From Chionis minor (lineage: Eukaryota; Chordata; Aves; Charadriiformes; Chionididae), in assembly GCA_013398295.1 (NCBI GenBank), contig VZSF01011224.1:1-64000 (forward strand): a stretch of 64,000 nt of DNA. The letters run 5' to 3'. The notes below the pieces were generated by a model. It made no database searches, had not been told where the DNA came from, and saw nothing but the letters and a program-made list of their open reading frames with translations. Position numbers and translations under genes: made by a program. The first letter of the stretch is position 1; the number at the start of each line of letters is the position of its first letter. This document shows, one piece after another, positions 1-9,560 of the stretch.

Positions 1-360
1 TGGGGAAGGGGCGAGGCTGCCCCCCGGCCCCGTCCTCCACCCCCGTCCCCCCTCTCTGCCGCCGCCCGGTGCGGGTTCGTGGGCGGCTGCGGTTTGTCAC
101 CCGCGCAGGGACTTCGTGGCACCCGGGGCAGGTGGTTCCGGCAGGGCGGGGCGTGCGCGGGAGGGCTAGGGGTGGTGGGGGAAGAGTGGCGGTCCCGAGC
201 TGTGCTGAAGCGTCGGTGTGTGCGTGGTGTTTGGTGGGGGCTTTTGGGATTTGGTTGTTTGGGCTTTTCTTTAGTGTTGCTCATGCTTTATTACCTCTGG
301 GGGCTTTGCGTTTTGGGGACGAGGTTTGCAGGTGGTAGCGGGGCTGGGAATGTTTATAAA
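1..360 (+). promoter_or_regulatory. ENTPD4: CpG-rich probable ENTPD4 promoter and non-coding first exon
   Basis: The first 250-350 bases are G+C-rich with many CpG dinucleotides, unlike the AT-rich DNA that follows. The stretch lies just upstream of the ENTPD4 start-codon exon, where a CpG-island promoter and a non-coding exon 1 would be expected. A possible splice donor ends exon 1 at 68 (CCCG|GTGCGG), with an alternative near 375 (CAG|GTAGGC). The transcription start cannot be placed and may lie left of the window. There is no TATA box. The promoter role is inferred from position and composition. Confidence 0.5.
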
Positions 361-393
361 GAGCTTGTGTAGCAGGTAGGCTGCTGCCTGCGC

Positions 394-434
394 CGGGCTT
401 TCCTTCGGCTCCCCGGGCTTTCCTTCGGCTCCCC
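394..434. repeat. 20-bp perfect tandem duplication
   Basis: The unit CGGGCTTTCCTTCGGCTCCC occurs twice back to back (394-413 and 414-433) at the downstream edge of the CpG-rich segment. It is a simple local duplication that may be polymorphic in length. Confidence 0.85.
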
Positions 435-534
435 GAGCGGAGCGGTTGGGAGGCTGGGGCAGCTCAAGTGGGTTGACTGGGTCTGTGGCCTGTCAGGCTG
501 TGAATGTTGCTGAGGATGGAGATGACACAAGTTT

Positions 535-945
535 CTCTGAGCAACCTCTTCTGGTGTCCCACCACCCTGACAGCTTTTTTTGGTATGCTCAGATGGAATT
601 TCCTGTGTTTGGGTTAGTACCTGTTGCCTCCTGTCCTGTCACTGAGCACTGCTGAGGAAAGAGTTTGCTTCCTGCTTTATGTTCTCTGGTCAGATGTCTA
701 TATGCGTTGATGAGAGCCATCTCCTCTCCAGTCAAAACAGGCCCAGCTTTCTCAGTCTCTCATCATGTGAGAGATGCTTCAGAAGCTTCCTCATCCTTGT
801 GGCCCTCCGCTGAATTTGCTCTATGTATTTCTTGGCCTGGAGAGCCCCAAACTGGACCTAGCGCTCCAAGCATGGCCTCGCCAGTGCTGGGTAGAGGGGA
901 AGGATCACCTCCCTTGACCTGCTGGCCATGTTCTTCATAATGCTG
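535..945 (-). mobile_element. CR1 LINE fragment, old, antisense
   Basis: Read on the minus strand this resembles the 3' region of CR1. Recognisable blocks on the plus strand are the reversed 'cctcttgtcctgtcactg' type segment near 628-645, the 'aaacaggcccagctttctcag' type segment near 735-755, and the 'cctcgccagtgctgggtagag' type segment near 876-896. It is clearly more diverged than the other copies in the window, so it is an older insertion. It lies in the first ENTPD4 intron, ending about 35 bases before the acceptor of the start-codon exon. Confidence 0.75.
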
Positions 946-980
946 TCTAGAAGATCATCTGTGTTTTCTTTTTAATTCAG

Positions 981-1090
981 GAACAGAAGCACAATGGCTT
1001 TGAGTCTGGTGGATGTGCCTTGCCAGTCTGAGGCGACGGGCTGATGTTTGAACACCAGCGGGTCTTTCTCTCTGCTGGTCATATCCCAAA
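981..1090 (+). promoter_or_regulatory. ENTPD4: ENTPD4 5' leader with upstream ATGs
   Basis: The acceptor TTTTTAATTCAG ends at 980, so the start-codon exon is 981-1098 and bases 981-1090 are 5' untranslated. Three ATGs precede the main start. One at 994 (A at -3, G at +4, strong context) gives a 16-codon reading frame stopping at 1042-1044. One at 1013 gives 12 codons. One at 1044 overlaps the first stop as TGATG and is out of frame with ENTPD4. The last would read through the splice into the next exon and stop at 1457-1459, 51 codons in all. An effect on translation is inferred. Confidence 0.6.
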
Positions 1091-1098
1091 ATGGGGAG
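1091..1098 (+). CDS. ENTPD4: ENTPD4 coding exon 1 (start codon, 8 coding bases)
   Basis: ATGGGGAG is followed by the donor GTAAGA. With the first base of the next exon it encodes Met-Gly-Arg, as in the mammalian protein. A at -3 and G at +4 make this a strong start. The segment is too short to find by reading-frame scanning. It was located by joining back from the exon encoding [11 protein letters not shown]. Confidence 0.93.
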
Positions 1099-4000
1099 GT
1101 AAGAATCCCAAAGGAACCCTCAAATCAAATTGTGAGGCCTTTTGAGTGAAGGACAGGGAACCTAATCAGGAATTCAAAGGTGGGAATAGTGTCTTGACTC
1201 CACTCAAGCTGGAGCATGGGCAAAGCAAAGGTAGAGCAGAGCCAAGTGAGAAGCTTTATGAAGAATCCTTTTGTCCTTGGCTTGTTTCAGAATGCATTGT
1301 GCTTCTTTTCGGTAATAAAGTCAAATTTTTAATGCAGATTATCCTCACTGAATTTTAGGATCAGCATCTCATGTTTGCTTCCTGCTTCGTGGCACTTCAG
1401 CATCTCTCCGGTGGGATGCCCGCGTATTCTCAACACCACTTTGCGGCAGATCGTTGTGATCGGAATACTCGCTGCTGCTGTCTCTTTGCTTTACTACTCT
1501 CTGGTGGTCGTCCGCAATAAGTACGGGCGTGCATACAGGGACAAAAGATTCCACAGGTGAGAGCGGAAAAGGCTTTTGCGGGAAGGAATGAAATGTAGTT
1601 CTGGTGTGAAAGCGAAAACACTGAGGGGCTGTGTCTGTAAAATACACGAATGAGGAGGAAAAGCATGAGTAAAACTTCCTGCTTTTCTTTATGAAGCTTT
1701 CCTTATCTAAGTTGATTTTAGTTTATCGATAATTCAACTTTCTAATGTCTTATTTTGTGTATCTGTAGCGGCTCAATAAAACTATAGGTGCAAAAATATT
1801 GTGTAGTAAATGATTTTGGAAATTACTTTTGGTATTTATTCTGGGAATTTAATTCTTATGGATGGCACTTCACTTTTTTTTTCCTTCAGCAACAGTATAA
1901 TAGTGAAAACGGTGTGATTCCTACGATGGGAACTGTTTTCCTGTTTTGAGTCTGATGTTGAGAACGGCTTCCATATGGAACTTAATTGCCGCATCATAAT
2001 GCCTAGTTTTCTTCTAGATATCTTGCCAGAGTAACTGACACCGAAGCTACCGATACAAACAACCCCAATCTGAACTATGGAATCGTTGTGGACTGCGGCA
2101 GCAGCGGCTCTAGGATTTTTGTGTATTGTTGGCCAAGGCACAACGGTAATCCGCATGATCTGCTGGACATAAAGCAGATGAGGGACAAAAACAGAAAACC
2201 AGTCGTTATGAAAATTAAACCAGGTACTGGAAAGAAATTAATTTTAAATGTGATTTTTATTTTTTTTTTCCTAGCTAATTGCCTACCCTAACTTTGCTTT
2301 TTCAAACGCCCTATTTAAAGTGTCTGGGTGAAGGACACTTGCAAGTCGTCAGCATGGCAGTCCTCCAGATTTCTCTGGGTTTGCTTTGCAGAGAGCTTTG
2401 TTCAGCTTTAAAACTTGAAACGTGACACTGACCGGCAGGAGGGAGAGGTTTCTCTGTGGACTAAGTTGCCGGTTCAGTTGTCAGTTAAGCCGGTTCTGTT
2501 TATTTAGTGAATAAATAATTGGCTTTCCGTAAAGCCATTTGAACCAATTATATAAATAGGTAATATCCCTCACACAGGGTTTTGTTTAACGCTTGGAGGG
2601 TGATTAAGTGTTAGTTTCATTCTTGTTTTCTTATTTCTGTAGTTGATTTCCTGGGTTTGGCTTTGGGTAGTTTGTTTCTCCTCTGTGTGTCGGGTATTTC
2701 CTGGAAAATGGTGATAATCCAAGCTTGAGTTGCTTCACTCTTGTATTTTTCTGTTTCATTAGGCATTTCGGAGTTTGCCAGCTCTCCTGAAAAGGTCAGT
2801 GATTATATTTCCCCACTTCTGAGCTTTGCTGCTGAACATGTGCCACGTGCAAAACACAAAGAGACTCCTCTTTATATTCTGTGTACTGCAGGAATGAGGA
2901 TTCTGCCGGAAAGGTTATTGGCTGTCTTATTTTTAGCTTTTAGAGTAGTGATCCTGGTGTGTCTGACTGCTTTTAACTGTTCAAAAATGTAATTTTGCAG
3001 CCAGCAGAAGGCAATACTTGAAGATCTGCTCACAGATATTCCTGTGCATTTTGATTTTCTGTTTTCGGACTCGCATGCGGAGGTTATTTCAGGGAAACAG
3101 GAAGGTGGGTGAACTTGGGCAAATAATCTTTGAAGCGTTTGTTACTTGCACAGCACAACTTGGATAATTGTTTTTTTGTTGCTTTTTAAAATTCTGGTTT
3201 GGTTGAGAGACCTTATTCCTCAGTAGCGACATATGGAGTGTCGAGATGATCATCTGCTGTGATCTTCTAACTTGTCTAAATGTTTTCTAATTAGCAGTGA
3301 AAATAACTTATCTGTGTTTAGCAGGAATTTTAGTCTAGTTTTCCCTGACTTTGGGGAGGGAGGGGTGAGGATAAGGCACGGCATTCTTGATGAAAGAAAC
3401 TTTGCAGGGAAAAATAGTTTGTAAAGGAGAGATGTTTTGATGTCATTAGCCTGCTGCAGACATAAAATCAATTTAAAAGGTAATGTGCTTACTACTTCTG
3501 AAACTTACACATCAGGCTGTCTTTAATACGTTGAAATAGGATTTTTATCATAGCCTTGGGAGAGAAGGAAGAGAAGAACTTGTCGGGAATGTTTAACTTC
3601 AAAGTATTTTATGTAATAAAATACAAGTGGTGGTATATCTTTAACTTGTGCAAAAAATCCCTGTTTGTTTTTAAGATGATATGTACCCGATATTCCTGAA
3701 ATATGTTTTCTTATGCACGTAGGAGTATATGCATGGATTGGCATCAACTTTGTCCTTGGAAGATTTGAACATACGGATGATGGTAAGTTTCTTAATTGTG
3801 ATTTGGATTTTAGGAAGGACTTTGAGTACGTTCCTCTGCTTTGACTGTTGATGGTGTGATTTTTAGATAGAGAAGTTAGTGAATAGTCCATGTGCAGATG
3901 CTGATTTAATTTGTGTGAAATGTGAACGATCTGCACTGCTGCAAAAAAATAAGTTAACTAGAAGTAGCGTAGCGCCGCTTTCGGTCCACCCTAGTTGTAT

Positions 4001-7000
4001 TTCTCAATGTTTTTCCCTTGTTTTATGCAGAGGATGAAGCGATTGTGGAGGTGCATGTCCCAGGCAGTGAAAACAAAGAGGCCATCTTCCGTAAGAGGAC
4101 AGTGGGTATTCTTGACATGGGCGGAGTGTCGACTCAGATAGCGTACGAAGTCCCTAAAACTGTAAGCTTTGCCTCTTCGCAGCAGGTTATTATCTGTGCA
4201 ACTTTCTTCTTTTCCTTTCGATTTATTTTAATGCATATTTGTTGTTTTTTGTTTTCTTTGTTTTGAGTCCTATCCTTCATTACATCCCATTGCAAAACCA
4301 AGGCAAGAGAAGATGGCAAATACAAGTCCTTCATCAGCTAAGCAATTCATTTGTATTTTCTTCATCCGGATGTTTATTTCAATTAGTATAATTTGCCACT
4401 AATTTTTAAGTTTTAAGTGGACACGCATCCTTTGTGTATGTGTGTGTGCATGCATGTGTGTACAGTTTTTCAACTTCTTATACTTAAGAGACTATATTCT
4501 GGATTTCTAGAAACCAGAAGTTGCATGGTGATTCTTCTGGTGTAAGATATGCCTTTTTCCCTTAAGTTGAGTTGGTAGAAATGGAATTAACAGAACAAGG
4601 GGGTAACAGTACAGTTGGTTTAAATATCACCTACGTCCTCAGCACAGTTCATCTCTTCTAGGAAGCAAATTTCTTTGTTACAAGTTTTAAATGGAAGATA
4701 AATTGCTCTAGCTTCAGTCCACTGAATTCTAGAGTAATTTCTGAATTTTTAATCTTGGATAACTTCCTGTTAACTTCACTGACAAATTATCTACATTAAA
4801 AATAGCATAAAAGCCCTAGGTTTTGACTCGATGCACTGTTATAATGTGGTATATATTTATTTTTTTTAAATCTTCCTGTGAAACGATGGGTTTTCATTAT
4901 TAAAGGTTTTAATTGGTACATTGCCTTTCAGGCAGATGGTGTAATAAATCCTTCAGGCTGTTAAACAAAAGTATGGGGGTTTGGACTCAAGGCAGATTGC
5001 CCCAGTAATAATGATTTGGATATAGGAAGAGTTGCAGGCAATTGATATGTGGACTGTCGTGTGGCTCTGTCTGACCATAAGCTGATAGAAAATAGGTATT
5101 CCGGTCATGGAATCTCTCCAGATTCCCAGACAGAGGATGACAAGGGTCAAACAACGGACGTGTGATGCTTGCAGCCCTACTGCTGTTTTTCATTTACAAT
5201 ATCAGTTGGAAGGCACACAATGTTATGCTACATATCCGAGCACATTCTAGATGAAGTGTTGGGATGTCCACCAGGGAGTCCTGGTGGACAACAGGATGAA
5301 CATGAGCCAGCAGTGTGCCCGGGTGGCCAAGAAGGCCAATGGCATCTTGGCCTGTACCAAGAATAGCGTGACCAGCAGGAGCAGGGAAGTGATTGTCCCC
5401 CTGTGCTCAGCACTGCTGAGGCCGCAGCTCGAGTGCTGGGTTCAGTTTTGGGCACCGCAGTATCGGAGAGACATTGAGGTGCTGGAGCGTGTCCAGAGAA
5501 GGGCAACGGAGCTGGGGAGGGGTCTGGAGAACAAGTCTTCTGAGGAGCGGCTGAGGGAGTTGGGATTGTTGAGGCTGGAGAAGAGAANAACCCAAGTGAT
5601 TCTGTGGAACCTAACTGGCCATAAGTAGCATGAGGCCTCGGTCAGAAGTGGTAGCATTGAGATTAGTAGCCACAGCACATCCTTTTTCACAGGGAAAGAT
5701 ACTTTAGCATCCATAGTAGCAGTTCCTGGCCTTTACGACTTCTTGATTATCCATAGTGATAAAGCAGTTCTCTGCAATGGGTGTGTTCTGCTCTCCCTAT
5801 GAAGTAGAAGAGAACGCGGACACGTGAAAAGCAAAATGGAGTGAGGTTTAAAGATGTCACGTCGAGGGCACCCACTTGCCCAAAGAACTCCTCTTTAGGT
5901 TTTGCATTGTATTGTTTATACCTAATCCTGGTGCTTGTGTTCCTACAGGAGGAAGTAGCCAAAAACTTACTTGCAGAATTCAACTTGGGCTGTGATGCTC
6001 ATCAAACTGATCACGTGTATAGAGTCTATGTTGCGACGTTCCTTGGCTTTGGAGGAAATGCAGCGCGCCAGAGATACGAAGACAGTCTGTTTGCCAGTAC
6101 AGTGCTTAAAAACAGGTAGGTGGTTGCAGTTGCTTGGGGATATATGGGTTCAGTGCATCACTAGGCTCAGTAATTCCTTAACCTGAATATATTTAGGCTG
6201 AATATTAGGAAAAACTTCTTTACGGAAAGGGTTCTCAAGCATTGGAACAGGCTGCCCAGGGAGGTGGTGGAATCGCCGTCCCTGGAGGTATTTAAAAGCC
6301 GGGCAGACGTGGTGCTGAGGGACATGGGTTAGGGGGGGTTTTGGCATAGGTTTATGGTTGGCCTCGATGATCTTGAAGGTCTCTTCCAACCCAAGTGATT
6401 CTATGATTTAGTAAAGTATCAGGATGTAGAACTTGATTTCTACAGCGGGCTGCGTGCAACGCTGCAGTTTCTTTAAATGAGGATGCTTTGTTTTGATGCT
6501 GTTGTATCTCAGACCTTAACATTTCTGAATATGCAGTTGTTGCTCTGCTTGCTCCTTTGTACAGACTGCTGGGCCAACAGACTGGCGTGACTTCTGATTC
6601 GCCCTACCTGGATCCCTGCCTGCCCCTGGATGCCCAGGATGAGATCCAGCAGAACGGACAGATAATGTATTTGCGGGGAACAGGAGACTTTAATCTGTGT
6701 CGTGAAATTATTCAACCGTTCATGAATAAGACCAATGAAACTCAGACATCTCTTAACGGTGTCTATCAGCCTGCTGTGCACTTCCAGAACAGCGAATTCT
6801 ATGGTTTCTCCGAGTTCTACTACTGCACCGAGGATGTGTTACGTATGGGAGGAGATTACAATGCTGCTAAATTTACTAAAGCTGCAAAGGTAAAGTGATC
6901 TTGAGATTTAACTTTTTCTAATTCAAAACAACTACTCTCCAGAAGCATTTTGTTCTGAAAGTCTTGCGACAACAAGATCCAAAATTCTGGATCTTTAAAG

Positions 7001-8679
7001 ATCCTTTAAAGATCCAAAATTCTTTGACCCTGCAATGAGCTACCACAGGGTGTCTCTTTTCCTCACCGAATTTTCTTTTTCAATTCTTGTTTTAAGGCAC
7101 AATAGTGAACTTGACTCTAGAGGGAATGGGACTCATGGTAGTCAAGTTCCAGCAGAACTATTGATAATGGGGAAATCCATGCTGCTTCCACCCCTGCTTC
7201 TTTTTAGGAATGTCTTAGTAGTTAGAAGAATAATTCCTTTTCCTTGCCTTTTTTCTTTTTCTTTTGCCCTTTTGCATTATACATTTTTGTACCAGTTTCT
7301 TGGGTGTTGCTCCTAACGGGGGATCAATCTGTTGGGGACAGTTTAAAGTAAGGCCACACATAAAGTGGAGGAATATGACCTGCTTTGTCAATGCCTTAAA
7401 AATAGGTTGTCTGTTTTTCATCTCTGAGCACGGGACCAAAGAGTTTAAGTGCTGCTGAATACTAATTTAATCACAAATGCCAAATACGGATCAAAACGTT
7501 ACGGAAAATCCCATGAAATTGGTGGTCTGACTTATTAGCAGTGCAAGGGAAACAGTTATACTGTTATTTTTGAGTTTTCTACTTTTGATATATACACAGC
7601 ATCTTACCCAGTGGCTTTTTTTTTTTTCTTCCCAAGGCAGAAGCAATGTTGAAGTCTTTTTTCTTTTTTTTTTCTCCTCTTGAAGGATTATTGTGCCACT
7701 AAGTGGTCTGTCCTACGAGAACGTTTTGACCGTGGTCTTTACGCATCGCATGCTGATCTCCATAGATTGAAGTAAGTACTTGTGTTTGTACAGTAAATTC
7801 ATTCCTGCGGGGTTGCCAGGGAGAGGTCATGTCCAAATGATCCACTTAATGAAATCCTTGGAAGTGTGAGTATAACCTTAAATATTGCATCAGCCATAAG
7901 AAAAGTGCTGATAATTAAGTGTCTAAATGTGCTCCCCAGCCCTCTGGGACTCTGTAAGTGCTGGCCTGACTTTATGCCGCTCTCTCTGTAGGTACCAGTG
8001 TTTCAAGTCTGCCTGGATGTATGAAGTATTTCACAGCGGTTTCTCTTTTCCTGTGAGTTACAGCAATTTGAAAACAGCTCTGCAGGTTTATGATAAAGAG
8101 GTGCAATGGACCTTGGGAGCCATTCTTTACCGAACACGGTTTTTACCTTTAAGGTACGAGTTGTTTTCTTGAACGTCTGGAAAGAGCATTTTGGGTGGAA
8201 GGTTTTTTTATGAAGGGAAGAAGTATGGCGATAGCAAAGCGGCTGACAGATAGGGGGGAGACAAGGTGTTGTTTCTAGTGCATTATATATAACCTAGTGC
8301 ATTATATTATACATATTTTGGGTAGCTCAAGTAATTCTCTATAAAGACTCTTCTACTAAAATGGGCTCTGTTTCCTGTGCCAAGATAATTCAGCTCAGAG
8401 GCCAAATTTGGTTTGCAGCTTACGTCTGTTATCCCTCTGATTCTTTTCAGGGACATCCAGCAAGAAAACTTCCGTGGAAGTCACTCCCACTGGAGGAGCT
8501 TCTCCTTTGTTTACAATCACTATTTGTTTTTTGTCTGTTTTCTGATCGTGCTGCTCTCCATCCTGCTTTACCTGCTAAGGCTCAGACGGATCCACAGGCG
8601 AATGTTGCGTAACAGCTCATCCACTTCCCTATGGATCGAGGAAGGCCTCCCACCACAGAAGATCGCAGGACCCTTATGA
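1091..8679 (+). CDS. ENTPD4: ENTPD4, ectonucleoside triphosphate diphosphohydrolase 4 (Golgi/lysosomal UDPase)
   Basis: Twelve coding segments join in frame: 1091-1098, 1359-1556, 2018-2223, 2763-2913, 3001-3104, 3723-3782, 4031-4185, 5949-6115, 6565-6889, 7686-7771, 7992-8153 and 8451-8679. Together they are 1851 bases, 616 residues plus TGA, the same length as human ENTPD4. The family (GDA1/CD39 apyrases) hydrolyses nucleoside di- and triphosphates. ENTPD4 prefers UDP and acts in the lumen of the Golgi and endosomal/lysosomal vesicles, removing the UDP left by glycosyltransferases. Visible features are an N-terminal membrane segment (about 33-54), ACR1 DCGSSGSR (94-101), ACR2 CTAGMR (178-183), ACR3 [11 protein letters not shown] (from 225), ACR4 ILDMGG (269-274), ACR5 GFSEFYYC (430-437), NxT sites at 404 and 407, and a C-terminal membrane segment (about 562-583). 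The start has a strong Kozak context. All introns are GT-AG. There is no disruption. ENTPD7, the close paralogue, is excluded by near-identity to ENTPD4 throughout. Confidence 0.97.
1359..1556 (+). CDS. ENTPD4: ENTPD4 coding exon 2: N-terminal tail and membrane anchor
   Basis: It encodes residues 3-69. A short cytosolic tail with [18 protein letters not shown] is followed by a hydrophobic run of about 22 residues ([16 protein letters not shown] onward) bounded by Arg32 and Arg55, fitting an uncleaved signal anchor. The acceptor is TTTTAG and the donor GTGAGA. The intron splits an Arg codon. Confidence 0.95.
2018..2223 (+). CDS. ENTPD4: ENTPD4 coding exon 3: ACR1 nucleotide-binding loop
   Basis: It encodes residues 69-138, including the phosphate-binding ACR1 motif DCGSSGSR (94-101), then [18 protein letters not shown]. 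The acceptor is TTCTAG and the donor CAG|GTACTG. In this superfamily ACR1 binds the nucleotide phosphates. Confidence 0.96.
2763..2913 (+). CDS. ENTPD4: ENTPD4 coding exon 4: ACR2
   Basis: It encodes residues 138-188, beginning [18 protein letters not shown] and containing the ACR2 motif CTAGMR (178-183). The donor AAG|GTTATT is weaker than consensus, but the reading frame and protein alignment require it. Confidence 0.96.
3001..3104 (+). CDS. ENTPD4: ENTPD4 coding exon 5
   Basis: It encodes residues 188-223 ([18 protein letters not shown], then [15 protein letters not shown]), leading into ACR3 across the next junction. The upstream intron is only 87 bases, the shortest in the gene. The donor is GTGGGT. 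Confidence 0.96.
3723..3782 (+). CDS. ENTPD4: ENTPD4 coding exon 6: ACR3
   Basis: This 60-base exon encodes residues 223-243. It holds the core of ACR3, [16 protein letters not shown], preceded across the splice by the glutamate of GKQEG. A glutamate in this region is the catalytic base in the family. The acceptor is GTAG and the donor GTAAGT. Confidence 0.96.
4031..4185 (+). CDS. ENTPD4: ENTPD4 coding exon 7: ACR4 and the alternative VSFASSQQ segment
   Basis: It encodes residues 243-294. ACR4 is [14 protein letters not shown] (from 268). The last eight residues, VSFASSQQ, lie between two in-frame donors: proximal ACT|GTAAGC at 4162 and distal CAG|GTTATT at 4186. Either junction continues in frame into EEVAKN of the next exon. 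Confidence 0.95.
4435..4463. repeat. Imperfect (TG)n microsatellite
   Basis: A short alternating run of TGTGTG and TGCATGCATG lies in the ENTPD4 intron after coding exon 7. It is a simple sequence repeat. Confidence 0.7.
5255..5609 (+). mobile_element. CR1 LINE fragment, sense, internally shortened at an N
   Basis: It encodes CR1 reverse-transcriptase C-terminal peptides in the plus frame ([54 protein letters not shown]). At 5588 a single N joins this to AACCCAAGTGATTCTGTG, which is the extreme CR1 3' end. About 350 bases of 3' CR1 seen in sister copies are absent. It lies in the intron before coding exon 8. Confidence 0.9.
5949..6115 (+). CDS. ENTPD4: ENTPD4 coding exon 8
   Basis: It encodes residues 295-350 ([16 protein letters not shown], then [20 protein letters not shown]). 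The upstream intron (4186-5948) is the largest in the coding part of this gene and carries a CR1 fragment with an assembly N. The acceptor is TCCTACAG and the donor AG|GTAGGT. Confidence 0.96.
6190..6408 (+). mobile_element. CR1 LINE 3' fragment, sense
   Basis: It shares with the other copies the blocks TATTAGGAAAAACTTCTTTA, GGCTGCCCAGGGAGGTGGTG and CTCTTCCAACCCAAGTGATT, and ends in TCTATGATTT. About 220 bases remain of the 5'-truncated element. It sits in the 449-base intron between ENTPD4 coding exons 8 and 9 and makes up about half of it. Confidence 0.95.
6565..6889 (+). CDS. ENTPD4: ENTPD4 coding exon 9: ACR5 and N-glycosylation sites
   Basis: This is the largest coding exon, residues 350-458. 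It includes YLDPCLPLD, two overlapping NxT sequons in NKTNET (404 and 407), and the ACR5-type motif GFSEFYYC (430-437). It ends AAK with the donor GTAAAG in phase 0. Confidence 0.96.
6976..7023. repeat. Palindrome flanked by a direct repeat
   Basis: GATCCAAAATTCT occurs at 6976 and again at 7011, flanking the perfect 16-base palindrome GGATCTTTAAAGATCC and a second partial copy. It lies within an ENTPD4 intron. It probably arose by local duplication, and no function is evident. Confidence 0.75.
7686..7771 (+). CDS. ENTPD4: ENTPD4 coding exon 10
   Basis: It encodes residues 459-487 ([20 protein letters not shown], then SHADLHRLK). The acceptor CTTGAAG follows a long pyrimidine tract and the donor is GTAAGT. 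Its sequence is nearly identical to mammalian ENTPD4. Confidence 0.96.
7992..8153 (+). CDS. ENTPD4: ENTPD4 coding exon 11
   Basis: It encodes residues 487-541, including [20 protein letters not shown] and [18 protein letters not shown]. The acceptor is CTCTGTAG and the donor GTACGA, splitting an Arg codon. Confidence 0.96.
8451..8679 (+). CDS. ENTPD4: ENTPD4 coding exon 12: C-terminal anchor and stop
   Basis: It encodes residues 541-616 and the TGA at 8677-8679. A hydrophobic run (about 562-583, [19 protein letters not shown]) is the C-terminal membrane anchor, followed by the basic RLRRIHRR and a short tail ending in GPL. The sequence runs straight into the 3' UTR. Confidence 0.96.
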
Positions 8680-9560
8680 GACGCTGTGACGGAGAGCTTT
8701 TATTGGACTTGCTACTCAAAAAGCCATTTTTGCCTCAGGGTTCCTCCTTTTTGTCTCTTTAAATCATTGAAGAAGCGGATTGCCTAGAGTGTGTAATCCA
8801 GCTAGGCTTTGGAAACACGGGAAAACGGGGTCGACTTGGCTTAGTCTTATTAGACAATATCTGCCAAAAATTACTTCTTTTTTTTTTAATATTGCACTTT
8901 TGTGTGTAATGGGACGAGCAAAGACTTGTCAGTAAATGAGCATCAGCTTAAGTTATGCGTGGTAAGAGAATGAGTGTGAATTCTCATCCCTGGGGTGAGA
9001 TTGTGAAATCCTGGTGGCTAGGATGAATGAGGACTGTTTTTATTTTCTTTTCCAGATTCCGGGATTGATTATCACTTGAATTCTTAATTCTGAGTCTCCG
9101 CAGTCAAAGAAAAGGAAGTGCAGGGTTTTCAACAGCAGTAAGAAAACAACCTTTTAGGACAGCTTAATTTGATTTTATATTCTGGGATGAGTACCGCGAT
9201 GGAGAAGAAAAATCTATTGCACCCAATGCTGTGCTTCCACAGAACTGCTTAAATCGGTTTTGCTTTTTTGTGACAGTTTCCCCTTTTGTGTTGGAAGCTA
9301 TATCGTCATAGTGGCAAAAGTCACTACTTTTTAATCCTCTATTTCTGTTTCATAATCATTCAGCAATCTCCCTGAAACTCCAGTAAGGTGCAGAGAACTG
9401 GAATACGCCTCGGCTTTTGTTTCTGCTAGAGTAGACAGGCACAGTGTCTCTTCTTTGGTTTTGAGTACTCTGATTTGTTAATTTATATTTTATTTAAAAC
9501 TGTTAATTTTACATGAAAGTACATTTGTCCATGATTAAAAGCGGGATTTATATGAACTTT
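8680..9560 (+). other. ENTPD4: ENTPD4 3' untranslated region (minimum extent)
   Basis: Non-coding, AT-rich sequence follows the ENTPD4 stop. The nearest plausible poly(A) signal is ATTAAA at 9534-9539, with a T/G-rich stretch (TTTTGGTGTACGG) about 20 bases further on. Later signals, for example AATAAA at 11243, could extend the UTR. The end is therefore uncertain. Confidence 0.55.
9534..9539 (+). terminator. ENTPD4: Candidate ENTPD4 polyadenylation signal (ATTAAA)
   Basis: This is the common ATTAAA variant, about 855 bases after the stop codon, followed within 30 bases by a G/T-rich stretch of the kind seen downstream of cleavage sites. There is no transcript evidence. A later AATAAA at 11243-11248 is an alternative. 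Confidence 0.4.
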
